The notes: a model not told the origin generated them from the sequence alone. Positions 36,282 through 44,832 are shown, counted from the stretch's first letter. The stretch: DNA of 64,000 nucleotides from Pseudolysinimonas_A sp044239695 (GCF_044239695.1 NZ_JBIIAW010000003.1:6136-70135); one strand, 5' to 3'. A program made the numbers and translations.

Positions 36282-37150
36282 CGCTCGACGACCTGTGGGA
36301 GCAGATGTTCTCGTTCGAGAACTACGGGCGTCTCCTCGCCCTCGTGCAGAACTCGATCGTCGCCGCCGCGATCCTCGGCATCGTCGGCGGGCTCATCGGC
36401 GTCTTCGTCATGCAGCGCGACATGGCGTTCGCCGTGCACGGCATCAGCGAGCTCTCCTTCGCCGGGGCGGCCGGTGCTCTGTTGCTCGGGGTCAACGTCG
36501 TCGCCGGCTCGCTGGTCGGGTCGCTGATCGCCGCCGCGCTCATCGGACTCCTGGGGGCTCGCGCCCGCGATCGCAACTCGATCATCGGCGTGCTCATGCC
36601 GTTCGGTCTCGGCCTCGGCATCCTGTTCCTCGCGTTGTATCCGGGCCGCAGCGGCAACAAGTTCGGGCTGCTCACCGGCCAGATCATCGCCGTCGACTTC
36701 GAGCAGCTCGGCCTGCTCATCGGCATCGCCGTGCTCGTGCTCGCCGTGCTGCTGGTGATCTGGCGTCCGCTGGCCTTCGACAGCGTCGACCCCGAGGTGG
36801 CCCAGGCCCGCGGTGTGCCGACCCGCACCGTCTCGCTGGTGTTCATGCTGCTGCTCGGGCTGACGGTCGCCGTCTCGGTGCAGATCATCGGCGCCCTGCT
36901 CGTGCTCGCGCTGCTGGTCACGCCGGCGGCCGCCGCGCTGCGGGTGTCGTCGTCGCCGCTGATGGTGCCGCTGCTGAGCATGACCTTCGGGTTCGTGTCG
37001 GCGGTCGGCGGCATCCTGCTCGCCCTCGGCGGGTCGCTGCCGATCAGCCCGTACATCACGACGATCTCGTTCCTGATCTACCTCGTCTGCCGCATCGTCG
37101 GTCGGGCCCGGCGTGGCACAGTGGTACGCAGGGAGGCGGTGGTGACGTGA
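36278..37150 (+). CDS. znuB: Zinc ABC transporter permease
   Basis: This 290-residue ABC-3 permease has about 8-9 membrane helices, including ILGIVGGLIGVFVMQRDMAF and the conserved HGISELSFAGAAGALLLG. The start is GTG 36278, overlapping znuC by 4 bases. It overlaps zur by 4 bases. Confidence 0.93.
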   Translation: MTLDDLWEQMFSFENYGRLLALVQNSIVAAAILGIVGGLIGVFVMQRDMAFAVHGISELSFAGAAGALLLGVNVVAGSLVGSLIAAALIGLLGARARDRNSIIGVLMPFGLGLGILFLALYPGRSGNKFGLLTGQIIAVDFEQLGLLIGIAVLVLAVLLVIWRPLAFDSVDPEVAQARGVPTRTVSLVFMLLLGLTVAVSVQIIGALLVLALLVTPAAAALRVSSSPLMVPLLSMTFGFVSAVGGILLALGGSLPISPYITTISFLIYLVCRIVGRARRGTVVRREAVVT

Positions 37151-37530
37151 AGCGGAACACCTGGCAACGCGAGGCGGTGCGCGAGGCGCTCGGCGAGTCG
37201 GAGGGCTTCGTGAGCGCGCAGTCGCTGCACGCGTCACTCAAGGGCTCGGGGTCGACCGTCGGACTGGCGACCGTCTACCGGGCGCTCGCCGATCTCGCGG
37301 TCGAAGGGGATGCCGACTCCCTCCAGCAGGACGGCGAGAGCCTCTACCGCGCCTGCACCCCGGGAACCCACCACCATCACCTGATCTGCCGGTCCTGCGG
37401 CACGACCGTGGAGATCGCGGCCGACGAGGTCGAGGCCTGGGCGCAAGACGTCGCGGCCCAGCACGGCTTCACCCGACCGCAGCACGTCGTCGACGTGTTC
37501 GGCTACTGCCCGGAGTGCTCACGGAGCTAG
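37147..37530 (+). CDS. zur: Zinc uptake regulator, Fur family
   Basis: This 127-residue Fur-family protein has an N-terminal winged helix (TVYRAL) and a regulatory His cluster at 75-78. Structural zinc cysteines are CRSC (81-84) and CPEC (121-124). Position at the end of the znu operon and the Zur-type boxes at its head indicate Zur rather than Fur. The start is GTG 37147. Being in the operon it represses, it should be autoregulated. Confidence 0.9.
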   Translation: MKRNTWQREAVREALGESEGFVSAQSLHASLKGSGSTVGLATVYRALADLAVEGDADSLQQDGESLYRACTPGTHHHHLICRSCGTTVEIAADEVEAWAQDVAAQHGFTRPQHVVDVFGYCPECSRS

Positions 37531-37542
37531 CCGGTCTCGAGC

Positions 37543-37571
37543 TTGGCGGACCGGCCATCCTCACGTAGGAT
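37543..37571 (+). promoter_or_regulatory. Promoter of rpmB-rpmG-rpsN
   Basis: -35 TTGGCG (37543-37548) and -10 TAGGAT (37566-37571) are spaced by 17 bases. No Zur box is visible here, so these ribosomal genes appear separately promoted from the zinc operon. Confidence 0.6.
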
Positions 37572-37655
37572 CGAGAAGTTGTCCCGGAGACGGGGCTTCT
37601 TGTGCGTGCCGGAGAGCCTTGGCTCCTCGGTTCACGTGCCGACAAGTGACCTTGG

Positions 37656-37698
37656 GTGAGGCGATCGCCTCACGGTAGCCGGGCGGAGCGATCCGCCC
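37656..37698 (+). other. Structured leader of rpmB
   Basis: The roughly 140-base leader contains an 18-base perfect palindrome, GTGAGGCGATCGCCTCAC (37656-37673). A hairpin GGGCGGA/TCCGCCC with a GCGA loop follows (37681-37698), ending 6 bases before the GGAGGA ribosome site (37705-37710). It may allow autogenous control by a ribosomal protein; this is inference. Confidence 0.5.
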
Positions 37699-37714
37699 AC
37701 AATTGGAGGAAACC

Positions 37715-37951
37715 ATGGCAGCTGTCTGCCAGGTGACCGGAGCCGTCCCCGGTTTCGGACACAACATCTCGCACTCGCACCGCCGTACGAAGCGCCGCTT
37801 CGACCCGAACGTGCAGAAGAAGAAGTACTACGTGCCGTCGCTCAAGCGCACCGTCAGCCTGACGCTGTCCGCCAAGGGCATCAAGGTGATCGACGCGCGC
37901 GGCATCGAAGCTGTGGTCCAGGACCTCCTGGCCCGTGGGGAGAAGATCTGA
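37715..37951 (+). CDS. rpmB: 50S ribosomal protein L28 (cysteine-poor form)
   Basis: This 78-residue protein begins MAAVCQVTGAVPGFGHNISH and contains SHRRTKRRFDPNVQ. It keeps only one Cys, so it cannot form the CxxC zinc ribbon of the C+ type. ATG 37715 follows GGAGGA by 4 bases. The stop overlaps rpmG by one base. Confidence 0.95.
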   Translation: MAAVCQVTGAVPGFGHNISHSHRRTKRRFDPNVQKKKYYVPSLKRTVSLTLSAKGIKVIDARGIEAVVQDLLARGEKI

Positions 37952-38118
37952 TGGCCAAGCAGCAGGACGTCCGCCCCATCATCAAGCTCCGTTCGACCGC
38001 CGGCACCGGGTACACGTACGTGACGCGTAAGAACCGTCGCAACAACCCCGACCGCATCGTGCTGAAGAAGTACGACCCGGTCATCCGCAAGCACGTCGAA
38101 TTCCGAGAGGAGCGGTAA
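37951..38118 (+). CDS. rpmG: 50S ribosomal protein L33 (zinc-independent form)
   Basis: This 55-residue protein reads MAKQQDVRPIIKLRSTAGTG at the start and ends VEFREER. It has no cysteine, so it is the C- type that does not bind zinc. It overlaps rpmB by one base (TGATG). L33 is a large-subunit protein near the E site. Confidence 0.95.
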   Translation: MAKQQDVRPIIKLRSTAGTGYTYVTRKNRRNNPDRIVLKKYDPVIRKHVEFREER

Positions 38119-38122
38119 CCAC

Positions 38123-38428
38123 ATGGCCAAGAAGAGCAAGATCGCCAAGAACGATCAGCGCGCCGTCATCATCGAGCGGTGGGCCGCCAAGCGGCTCGAA
38201 CTGAAGAAGGCGCTCGTCGACCCGAACGGCACCGACGAGAGCCGCGAGGCCGCGCGCCTCGGTCTGCAGAAGCTGCCGCGCGACGCCTCGCCGGTGCGCT
38301 ACCGCAACCGCGACGCGATCGACGGTCGCCCGCGGGGAAACCTCTCCCGCTACGGCATCTCGCGTGTGCGGTTCCGCGACATGGCGCACCGCGGTGAGCT
38401 GCCCGGCATCACCAAGTCGAGCTGGTAA
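38123..38428 (+). CDS. rpsN: 30S ribosomal protein S14 (zinc-independent form)
   Basis: At 101 residues and without cysteine, this is the long C- S14, not the 61-residue zinc form. The core motif RNRDAIDGRPRGNLSRYGISR is complete at the C-terminal half. It completes the rpmB-rpmG-rpsN unit. Some actinobacteria carry a second, zinc-binding S14 in the main ribosomal operon; the window cannot show that. Confidence 0.95.
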   Translation: MAKKSKIAKNDQRAVIIERWAAKRLELKKALVDPNGTDESREAARLGLQKLPRDASPVRYRNRDAIDGRPRGNLSRYGISRVRFRDMAHRGELPGITKSSW

Positions 38429-38441
38429 CCCGTCTCAACTC

Positions 38442-38480
38442 GGTGATCGAGGAGCACCCGCAGGGTGCGTGTCGAGATCA
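38442..38480. repeat. REP-like palindrome after rpsN
   Basis: The arms are GGTGATCGAGGAGCACCC and GGGTGCGTGTCGAGATCA around a short centre. The outer GATCGAG...GTCGAGATC pattern resembles REP-like elements at 56344, 60786 and 61129. Confidence 0.5.
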
Positions 38481-38510
38481 GAACCCCGGTCCCTCACAGG
38501 GCCGGGGTTC
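38481..38510 (+). terminator. Terminator after rpsN
   Basis: A 9-base stem GAACCCCGG/CCGGGGTTC, extended by CCC/GGG inside, is followed by TTCG. It lies 52 bases after the rpsN stop. Confidence 0.8.
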
Positions 38511-38646
38511 TTCGCATTTCCTGGGGGAAGTGCGCCACGGAGGCGAAATGCCCGGAATCATCGGTGTTTGCTGTTAGTTTCAACTCGGTTCCGGGGGCGT
38601 TCTCCCTCGGCCGCCACCAGAAATATCAAGGTCCGAGGAGGACACA

Positions 38647-38934
38647 ATGGCTGATTCGATCAACAAGGCGGACCTCGTCGCCGCTATCGCCGCGGACTCC
38701 GGCCAGGGCCAGGCTGCGGTCTCCACCGTCGTGGACTCGCTCTTCACGGTGCTCGCCAAGTCGCTGTCGGATGGCAAGAAGGTCAGCATCCCCGGATGGC
38801 TGAGCGTCGAGCCGACCCAGCGCGCCGCCCGTCAGGGCCGCAACCCCGCGACCGGTGAGACGATCCAGATCGCCGCGAGCGTCGGCGTCAAGATCTCCGC
38901 CGGCAGCAAGCTCAAGGCCGCGGCCAAGAAGTAA
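38647..38934 (+). CDS. hup: HU family DNA-binding protein
   Basis: This 95-residue nucleoid protein begins ADSINKADLVAAIAADSGQG and contains the DNA-binding arm GRNPATGETIQIAASVGVK. It has only a short Lys/Ala tail (KLKAAAKK), not the long basic tail of mycobacterial or Streptomyces HupB. AGGAGGA (38635-38641) is the ribosome site. Standalone gene. Confidence 0.96.
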   Translation: MADSINKADLVAAIAADSGQGQAAVSTVVDSLFTVLAKSLSDGKKVSIPGWLSVEPTQRAARQGRNPATGETIQIAASVGVKISAGSKLKAAAKK

Positions 38935-38946
38935 CGACTTCTTCCG

Positions 38947-38980
38947 CGAAGGGCGCCGACTGTGCAGGCGGCGCCCTTCG
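38947..38980 (+). terminator. Terminator after hup
   Basis: A perfect 12-base stem CGAAGGGCGCCG/CGGCGCCCTTCG with a 10-base loop is followed by TCGTT. Confidence 0.88.
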
Positions 38981-39009
38981 TCGTTCCCGGCGCGACGTAG
39001 GCTCGTCTG

Positions 39010-40977
39010 GTGCCCCGCCTCGCCTGGATCGCCGGACCCGCCGCGCTCCTCGCGGCGGCGTTCGCCGCGGTGCTCGTCAGCCTCGCGGTCGGGGGCGGTG
39101 CGACTCCCGGCCTGCTGAGCACGGGCGACGAGACCGTGCTGGTGGGGCTGCCGCTGGCGAAGCTGCTGGTGAATCTGGCCATCGCGACGACCCTCGGGGC
39201 GCTGCTGCTCGCGGTGTTCGCTCTCGATCCCGACGAGCCCGAGTACGGTCGGGCCCTCGATGTCGCGGCGGCCGGCGCCGGCGTCTGGACGGTGGCCGGG
39301 GCCGCCGCGGCGTTCTTCACCTACTCGAGCATCTTCCAGTCGGAGCTGCGGCTCGACGACCGCGTCGGGGCGGAGCTCGCGACGTTCCTGTCGCAGGTGG
39401 CGATCGGTCGCGCCTGGCTCGTCGTCGTGCTGATCGGCGCCCTGCTCACCGTCGTGTGCTTCGCCGTACGCAACCGCACGCTGCTGGCGATCGTGCTGGT
39501 CGCCGCGAGCCTCGGACTCATCCCGCTGTCGGCCGACGGCGGGCACGCCGCCTCCAGCTCGAGCCACGATCTGGCGTTCACCTCCATCTGGTTGCACACG
39601 ATCTTCGCCGCGCTGTGGGTCGGCGGGTTGCTGACCCTCGTGCTGCTCCGGCCGGTGCTCAGCCCGGGCCGGCTCGCGGCGCTCCTGCCGCGCTACTCGA
39701 CGGTCGCCCTCATCGCGTTCGTCGTGGTCGCGGCGTCGGGCTACGTCAGCGCCGCCATCCGGGTCGGCGACCTGCCGGCGCTGCTGACGCCCTACGGCAT
39801 CCTCGTGCTGGCGAAGGTCGCCGCGCTCGGACTCCTCGGGGTCTTCGGCGCCCTCCAGCGCCGGTGGCTCGTCGGCAAGATCACCGCCGGCGCCGCTCCT
39901 CGGTGGTTCTGGCTGCTCGTCGCGTCGGAGCTCGCGGTGATGGGCATCGCCTCGGGGGTGGCCGCGGCCCTCGCCCGCACGGCGAAGCCGGTGCCCGACA
40001 CGGAGCCGGCGATCGGCGTTCTGACTCCGGCGGAGGTGCTCACCGAGAGCCCGCTGCCGCCCGAACTCACCCCCGAGCGGTGGATCACCGCCTGGGACTT
40101 CGACCTGCTGTGGACGCTGATCGTCGGCTTCGGCATTCTCTTCTATCTCGCCGGGGTGTGGCGCCTGCACCGCCGCGGCGACCGCTGGCCCGTGCACCGC
40201 TCGGTGCTGTGGGTCGCCGGGATGCTCGGCATCCTCTGGGTGACGAACGGTGCGCTCAACGTCTACGAGCAGTACCTGTTCAGTGCGCACATGCTCGGTC
40301 ACATGCTGCTGAGCATGGCGATCCCGGTGCTCCTCGTGCTGAGCGCCCCGATCACCCTCGCGCTGCGCACGATCCGCAAGAGGGATGACGGCAGCCGCGG
40401 GCCGCGCGAGTGGATCCTGCTGCTCGTGCATTCGCGGTACGCGACGGTGCTCACGCATCCGCTCGTCTCCGGTGGGCTGTTCGCGGCATCCCTCTGGGTG
40501 TTCTACTACACGCCGATCTTCCGCTGGGCGACCGAGGACCACGTCGGGCACATGTGGATGATCATCCACTTCCTGCTCGTCGGCTACCTGTTCGCGCAGA
40601 CGCTCGTCGGCATCGACCCGGTCGCCGGGCAGCCGCCGTATCCGCTGCGGCTCATCCTGTTGCTGGCGACGATGGCGATGCACGCGTTTTTCGGGCTGTC
40701 GCTGGTCGAGGGCGAGGGGTTGCTGCTCGCCGACTGGTACGGCGCGATGGGCCGCGAGTGGGGCGCCGACCCGCTGCAGGATCAGCAGAACGCCGGCGCG
40801 ATCGCCTGGAGCGTCGGCGAGATCCCGACCGTCGTGCTCGCGGTGCTCGTCGCGATCCTCTGGGGGCGCAGCGACGCCCGGGACGCGAAGCGCGGCGACC
40901 GCCAGGCCGACCGCGACGGGGATGCCGAGCTCGCCGAATACAACGCGATGCTCGAGGCGCGGGCAAGCCGGCGCTAA
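39010..40977 (+). CDS. CopD-CtaG fusion, cytochrome c oxidase assembly/copper protein
   Basis: This 655-residue polytopic membrane protein has two parts. Residues 1-330 resemble the CopD copper-resistance domain (HDLAFTSIWLHTIFAALWVGG). Residues 350-620 resemble the caa3-type CtaG domain (EQYLFSAHMLGHMLLSMAIPVLL, HMWMIIHFLLVGYLF). Conserved His residues in the helices could bind copper. Such fusions are common in actinobacteria and are linked to copper delivery to cytochrome oxidase. Its stop shares bases with the convergent gene's stop. Confidence 0.88.
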   Translation: MPRLAWIAGPAALLAAAFAAVLVSLAVGGGATPGLLSTGDETVLVGLPLAKLLVNLAIATTLGALLLAVFALDPDEPEYGRALDVAAAGAGVWTVAGAAAAFFTYSSIFQSELRLDDRVGAELATFLSQVAIGRAWLVVVLIGALLTVVCFAVRNRTLLAIVLVAASLGLIPLSADGGHAASSSSHDLAFTSIWLHTIFAALWVGGLLTLVLLRPVLSPGRLAALLPRYSTVALIAFVVVAASGYVSAAIRVGDLPALLTPYGILVLAKVAALGLLGVFGALQRRWLVGKITAGAAPRWFWLLVASELAVMGIASGVAAALARTAKPVPDTEPAIGVLTPAEVLTESPLPPELTPERWITAWDFDLLWTLIVGFGILFYLAGVWRLHRRGDRWPVHRSVLWVAGMLGILWVTNGALNVYEQYLFSAHMLGHMLLSMAIPVLLVLSAPITLALRTIRKRDDGSRGPREWILLLVHSRYATVLTHPLVSGGLFAASLWVFYYTPIFRWATEDHVGHMWMIIHFLLVGYLFAQTLVGIDPVAGQPPYPLRLILLLATMAMHAFFGLSLVEGEGLLLADWYGAMGREWGADPLQDQQNAGAIAWSVGEIPTVVLAVLVAILWGRSDARDAKRGDRQADRDGDAELAEYNAMLEARASRR

Positions 40978-41933
40978 CCCCAGAGGGTGATGAGCAGGGT
41001 CGTGTCGTCGGCTCCGATCGTCACGACGTAGCTCGCGGTGACCGGGAGGTCCGCGTCGAAGGTCGTGATGCTGCCGTCGAAGAGCGACTGCACGTCGACC
41101 GTCAGGTGCGGCACGAGCTCCGCGTCGGGCACGAGCCAGGTGCCGAACTCGGTGCCCGGTTCCACGGTGAGGTCGGGGTACTCCGCGATCGACCAGACCG
41201 GGGTCGAGGCGACACGATTGGCGATCGCGTGACCGAACGGGCACCCGGTCGGGAACAGCACCTCCTGGGTGGCGCAGGCGTCGAGATCGGCGTGCACCTG
41301 ACGGGTGATCTGCTCGACGAATCCGTCGGCCGGCTGCACGTCGAGCGTCGCGCCGAGCTCCGACCCCGGCCGATCGGCGACGAGGCCGACGGCGTCGGCC
41401 TGCAGATACCGCGAGTGGTGGTCGAGGCGGTAGACCCCCGGGACGAGTACGGCGTAGGCGGTCGGCTCGTCGGTGGCGGCCCGCACGCCGTTGAGGTCGA
41501 AGCGCGGGTCGTGGTCGATGGTGAGCCCCAGCGTCGCGACCGGGGAGACGGCGAACGCCCACTTCGGGAAGAGGCCGAGCCGCGATCCCACGCGTTCGAC
41601 GGTGAAGGACGACACCGCCTCGGTGTCGCCGCGCGACCACGCCACGGTGACGATCTCCGTGCCGGCGTCGCCGGGGGCGACCGTCATCTCGCGCACCGCC
41701 GTCGGGCCACCCAGTGCGTCGTCGGCGAGGAAGTCGTCGCGCAGGCGCGGGTCGACGGTGACGCCCGCGAGCGACAGGGCGCCGGCGGCATCCCCGCGGG
41801 AGACCGCGTCGAGGTAGACGCGCACGAACCCCGCGGCGCCGAAGGTCGTCGCGTTGAGGGCGACGAGGAAGCCGGCGCCCGTCGCGACGGCGACCGCGAC
41901 GATCACCACCCAGGCCACCACCGCGCGTCGCAC
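40974..41933 (-). CDS. Membrane-anchored protein of unknown function
   Basis: This 319-residue product has one N-terminal membrane helix (about 5-29), then an extracytoplasmic domain with a possible disulfide pair in DACATQEVLFPTGCPFG. The start of the domain (VRVYLDAVSRGDAAGAL) resembles NTF2-like/DUF4878-type folds. I do not recognise a named family. It is convergent with the CopD-CtaG gene and divergent from the Pif1-like helicase. Confidence 0.7.
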   Translation of the reverse strand: MRRAVVAWVVIVAVAVATGAGFLVALNATTFGAAGFVRVYLDAVSRGDAAGALSLAGVTVDPRLRDDFLADDALGGPTAVREMTVAPGDAGTEIVTVAWSRGDTEAVSSFTVERVGSRLGLFPKWAFAVSPVATLGLTIDHDPRFDLNGVRAATDEPTAYAVLVPGVYRLDHHSRYLQADAVGLVADRPGSELGATLDVQPADGFVEQITRQVHADLDACATQEVLFPTGCPFGHAIANRVASTPVWSIAEYPDLTVEPGTEFGTWLVPDAELVPHLTVDVQSLFDGSITTFDADLPVTASYVVTIGADDTTLLITLWG

Positions 41934-41999
41934 CCCGTCATCCTACGAACCCGGCTGGGCGGCCCGGTTCGGGGCGGGCCGCCGGTCTAGACTCGCCCG

Positions 42000-43292
42000 G
42001 TGGATCTCCCCGAACTGTCGCCCGAGCAGGCGGCGGTCGTCGCGGCGATCGAGAACACCCGGGACCACATCTTCGTCACCGGGCGCGCGGGAACCGGCAA
42101 GTCGACGCTGCTCGAGTATCTGTCGTGGCACTCGTCGCACACCCTCGCGATCTGCGCGCCGACCGGCGTCGCGGCGCTCAACGTCGGCGGACAGACCATC
42201 CATTCGCTGTTCCGGCTGCCGATCGGGGTCATCGCCGATCACGACATCGACCAAGGCCCCGAGGTGCGCAAACTGCTGAGCGCGATCGACACCCTCGTGA
42301 TCGACGAGGTGTCGATGGTCAACGCCGACCTGATGGATGCCATCGACCGTTCGCTGCGCCAGGCGCGCAGCCGGCCGCACGAGGCGTTCGGCGGCACCCA
42401 GATCATCCTCTTCGGCGACCCGTACCAGTTGGCTCCGGTGCCCGGCGAGAACGAGGAGCGGGCCTACTTCGCCGACCACTACCGCTCGATGTGGTTCTTC
42501 GACGCGAAAGTGTGGGACGAGGCCGACCTGCGCATCTTCGAACTCACGACCATCCACCGGCAGCACGAGCTGGAGTTCAAGCAACTGCTGACCGCCGTGC
42601 GGCACGGCTCCGTCACCGCCGAGATGGCGCACCGGCTCAACTCCGTGGGGGCGCGCCCGGCACCGACCGAGGGGGCGATCACCCTCGCGACGACGAACGC
42701 CGCGGTGAACCGCATCAACGCCCAGGGACTCGGCAAGCTCCCGGGCCGCGCGCTGTCGGCGGTCGCCGAGGTGACGGGCGACTTCGGCAACCGCTCCTAC
42801 CCGGCCGACGAGAGGCTCGAGCTGAAGATCGGCGCGCAGGTGATGTTCCTGCGCAACGACACCGGCATCGACCGGCGCTGGGTCAACGGCACGATCGGCG
42901 AGGTCGTGAAGATCGCCGACACCGTCACGGTCGAGGTCGATGGCGAGGACTTCGAGGTGCAGCCCGCGATCTGGGAGCGCTACAAGTACTCCTACGAGCC
43001 GGCGACGAAGACGCTGCGGAAAGATGTCGTGGCCGAGTTCCAGCAGTTCCCGCTGCGGCTCGCCTGGGCGGTCACCATCCACAAGTCGCAGGGCAAGACG
43101 TACGACTCCGCGATCGTCCACCTCGGCGCCCGGTCGTTCGCGCCGGGTCAGACCTACGTGGCCTTGTCGCGCATCACCGAACTCGAGGGCCTCTACCTCA
43201 CCCGGCCGCTTCGGCCGAGCGACATCATCGTCGACGACAACGTGCGGCGCTTCATGTCGGGCGTTCAGGCCATCCCGGCGATCCAGGCCTAG
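42000..43292 (+). CDS. Pif1/RecD-like SF1 helicase
   Basis: This 430-residue protein has Walker A GRAGTGKS (28-35), Walker B VIDEVSM (100-106), the GDPYQLAPV motif III region and the C-terminal motif TIHKSQGKTYD with VALSRITELEGL. These match Pif1-like helicases, which unwind DNA/RNA hybrids and G-quadruplexes. Bacterial members are scattered. It starts at GTG 42000. It shares the CTAG stop bases with heme oxygenase. Confidence 0.85.
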   Translation: MDLPELSPEQAAVVAAIENTRDHIFVTGRAGTGKSTLLEYLSWHSSHTLAICAPTGVAALNVGGQTIHSLFRLPIGVIADHDIDQGPEVRKLLSAIDTLVIDEVSMVNADLMDAIDRSLRQARSRPHEAFGGTQIILFGDPYQLAPVPGENEERAYFADHYRSMWFFDAKVWDEADLRIFELTTIHRQHELEFKQLLTAVRHGSVTAEMAHRLNSVGARPAPTEGAITLATTNAAVNRINAQGLGKLPGRALSAVAEVTGDFGNRSYPADERLELKIGAQVMFLRNDTGIDRRWVNGTIGEVVKIADTVTVEVDGEDFEVQPAIWERYKYSYEPATKTLRKDVVAEFQQFPLRLAWAVTIHKSQGKTYDSAIVHLGARSFAPGQTYVALSRITELEGLYLTRPLRPSDIIVDDNVRRFMSGVQAIPAIQA

Positions 43293-43936
43293 GCGGCGGC
43301 CTTCGCGGCGGTGAGGTCCTCGAACATCTCGGTGTTGAACCGGTAGGCGACGAGCACCTCGTCGATGACGCGCTCCCGCTCGACCGCATCCCAGGTGGCC
43401 GCGTCGAGCTGCTCGCGATAGGTCTCCTTGAACGCCTTCGGGTCGGCGATCTGGTCGAACAGATAGAACAGGATGCCGTTGGTCTCGAAACCGAAGTGGC
43501 GCTTCATGAGTCGGCCGATGGCCTGGCCACCCGACAGGTCGCCGAGGTAGCGCGTGTAGTGGTGGGCGACGAACCCGCCCGACCAGCCCTCGGCCTCGAT
43601 CTCGCGGATGCGGGCGACGTAGTGCTCGGTCGACGGGAGCGGGGTGATCTGCGCGCGCCAGTCGTCGCCGAGGAGGAAGACGAGGTCGGCCTCGAGGGCG
43701 GGCATGCGCGTGAGCTGGTCGCTCAGGAACGGCTGCGCCTCGGCATCCGCCTCGAACGTGCGGGCCGCGGCTTCGAGCGCCTCGTAGACGAAGTAGTGCT
43801 GCACGACGAGGGCGATGTAGTCCTCGCGGGTGCCCTTGCCGGTCATCAGGTCGTGCATGAAGCCGGCGCCCTCGCTCTCGCCGTGGCCGGACCAGGTGCG
43901 CTCGCGGAGGGCCTGCGAGAAGGGGATGACGGACAC
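43289..43936 (-). CDS. hmuO: Biliverdin-producing heme oxygenase
   Basis: This 215-residue enzyme degrades heme to biliverdin, CO and iron. The proximal His is probably His18 (TWSGHGESEG), and the distal helix has GDLSGGQ at 132-138. Length matches Corynebacterium HmuO (215). No heme transporter is in the window. A DUF2470 gene lies 1.7 kb away on the same strand. A small palindrome upstream may be an iron-responsive operator. Confidence 0.93.
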   Translation of the reverse strand: MSVIPFSQALRERTWSGHGESEGAGFMHDLMTGKGTREDYIALVVQHYFVYEALEAAARTFEADAEAQPFLSDQLTRMPALEADLVFLLGDDWRAQITPLPSTEHYVARIREIEAEGWSGGFVAHHYTRYLGDLSGGQAIGRLMKRHFGFETNGILFYLFDQIADPKAFKETYREQLDAATWDAVERERVIDEVLVAYRFNTEMFEDLTAAKAAA

Positions 43937-43959
43937 GTTCGCTCCTGAGACTGCGGGGT

Positions 43960-43973
43960 AAGGGTGACCTTAG
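43960..43973 (-). promoter_or_regulatory. Palindrome TAAGGGTGACCTTA before heme oxygenase
   Basis: TAAGG-GTGA-CCTTA is an inverted repeat 23 bases upstream of the hmuO start. Its half-sites resemble DtxR/IdeR arms (AGG/CCT), but the spacing is shorter than the classic 19-base box. Iron control is therefore only a suggestion. Confidence 0.35.
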
Positions 43974-44013
43974 TGTCTCACAGCGGTCAATCGTCCGGTG
44001 AAAGACTCGAGCC

Positions 44014-44313
44014 ATGCCTGATCGACCCGAGATCGTCTGCATCTGCGGGTCCGCGCGGTTCGTGAACGAGATGCGGGCGGCCAACCGTGAGCTGACCCTT
44101 GCCGGTGTCATCGTTGTGGCGCCCGGCGAAGCAGCCGACGTGATCACCGACGAGCAGAAGAGTGCCTTGGGCTCTCTGCACCTGCGCAAGATCGATCTTG
44201 CCGACCGGGTTCTGATCGTCAACCCGGGCGGGTACATCGGCGAAACCACGAGCAGAGAGATTGCCTATGCGCGTGCTGCCGGGAAGCCGGTCTCATTCAC
44301 TGATCCGGTCTGA
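44014..44313 (+). CDS. Small nucleoside 2-deoxyribosyltransferase-like protein
   Basis: This 99-residue protein begins with CICGSARFVNEM (a Gly-Ser loop after strand 1), then LTLAGVIVVAPGE, LHLRKIDLADRVLIVNPGGYIGETTSREIAYA. This arrangement recalls the nucleoside 2-deoxyribosyltransferase/DUF4406-like fold, with KIDLADRVLIV and the ETTSREI helix. Activity is not established. Its lower GC suggests separate acquisition. Confidence 0.6.
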   Translation: MPDRPEIVCICGSARFVNEMRAANRELTLAGVIVVAPGEAADVITDEQKSALGSLHLRKIDLADRVLIVNPGGYIGETTSREIAYARAAGKPVSFTDPV

Positions 44314-44334
44314 CACGTCTCCTGCCGACTCGTC

Positions 44335-44832
44335 CTAGTGCGCGGGTTCTTGGTGCACCGGGAGGTCGCCCAGGCGTTGCGGCACTTCGGTCGCGATGAG
44401 TGCCGGCACGGTGATCGCGGCGACGGCGAGTCCGGCGACGGCGATGCCGAGGGCCGGATGCCGGGGTTCCTGCGTGTTCTCACGACGGAGCCCGATGGCG
44501 AGGAGCGCTGCGACGGCGAGGCCGAGCACGGTCGCCGCGAGCATCGGCAGCGGCCGCGGACCTTCGACGCCGAGGAGGAGCAGCACGACCCACGCCGCCG
44601 CCGGCACGAGAGCCCCGGCGATCGCCGCCCGCGGGAGCGGCACCCCGGGGAGGGACACCGCGAGCACGCCCCAGAGGAACTCGACACCGCCGACCACCGC
44701 GAGCCCCACCGCCAGCCCCACGGGTGCGTCGACCGCGAGGGCGAGGTGCAGGAGCCCGGCACCGAGGGCGGCGAATCCGAGGGCGCTGCGAGTGACGGCG
44801 GTCCAGCGCCTCGGGCCGCCCGTGCTGTTCAC
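44335..44832 (-). CDS. Polytopic membrane protein, unknown
   Basis: About 165 residues with five hydrophobic helices (ALGFAALGAGLLHLALAV, VGLAVGLAVVGGVEFLWGVLAV, and others) and a His-containing C-terminus (LPVHQEPAH). I do not recognise the family. The start is uncertain: GTG 44832 is preferred, because GTG 44865 would overlap the divergent acetyltransferase. Confidence 0.6.
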   Translation of the reverse strand: MNSTGGPRRWTAVTRSALGFAALGAGLLHLALAVDAPVGLAVGLAVVGGVEFLWGVLAVSLPGVPLPRAAIAGALVPAAAWVVLLLLGVEGPRPLPMLAATVLGLAVAALLAIGLRRENTQEPRHPALGIAVAGLAVAAITVPALIATEVPQRLGDLPVHQEPAH

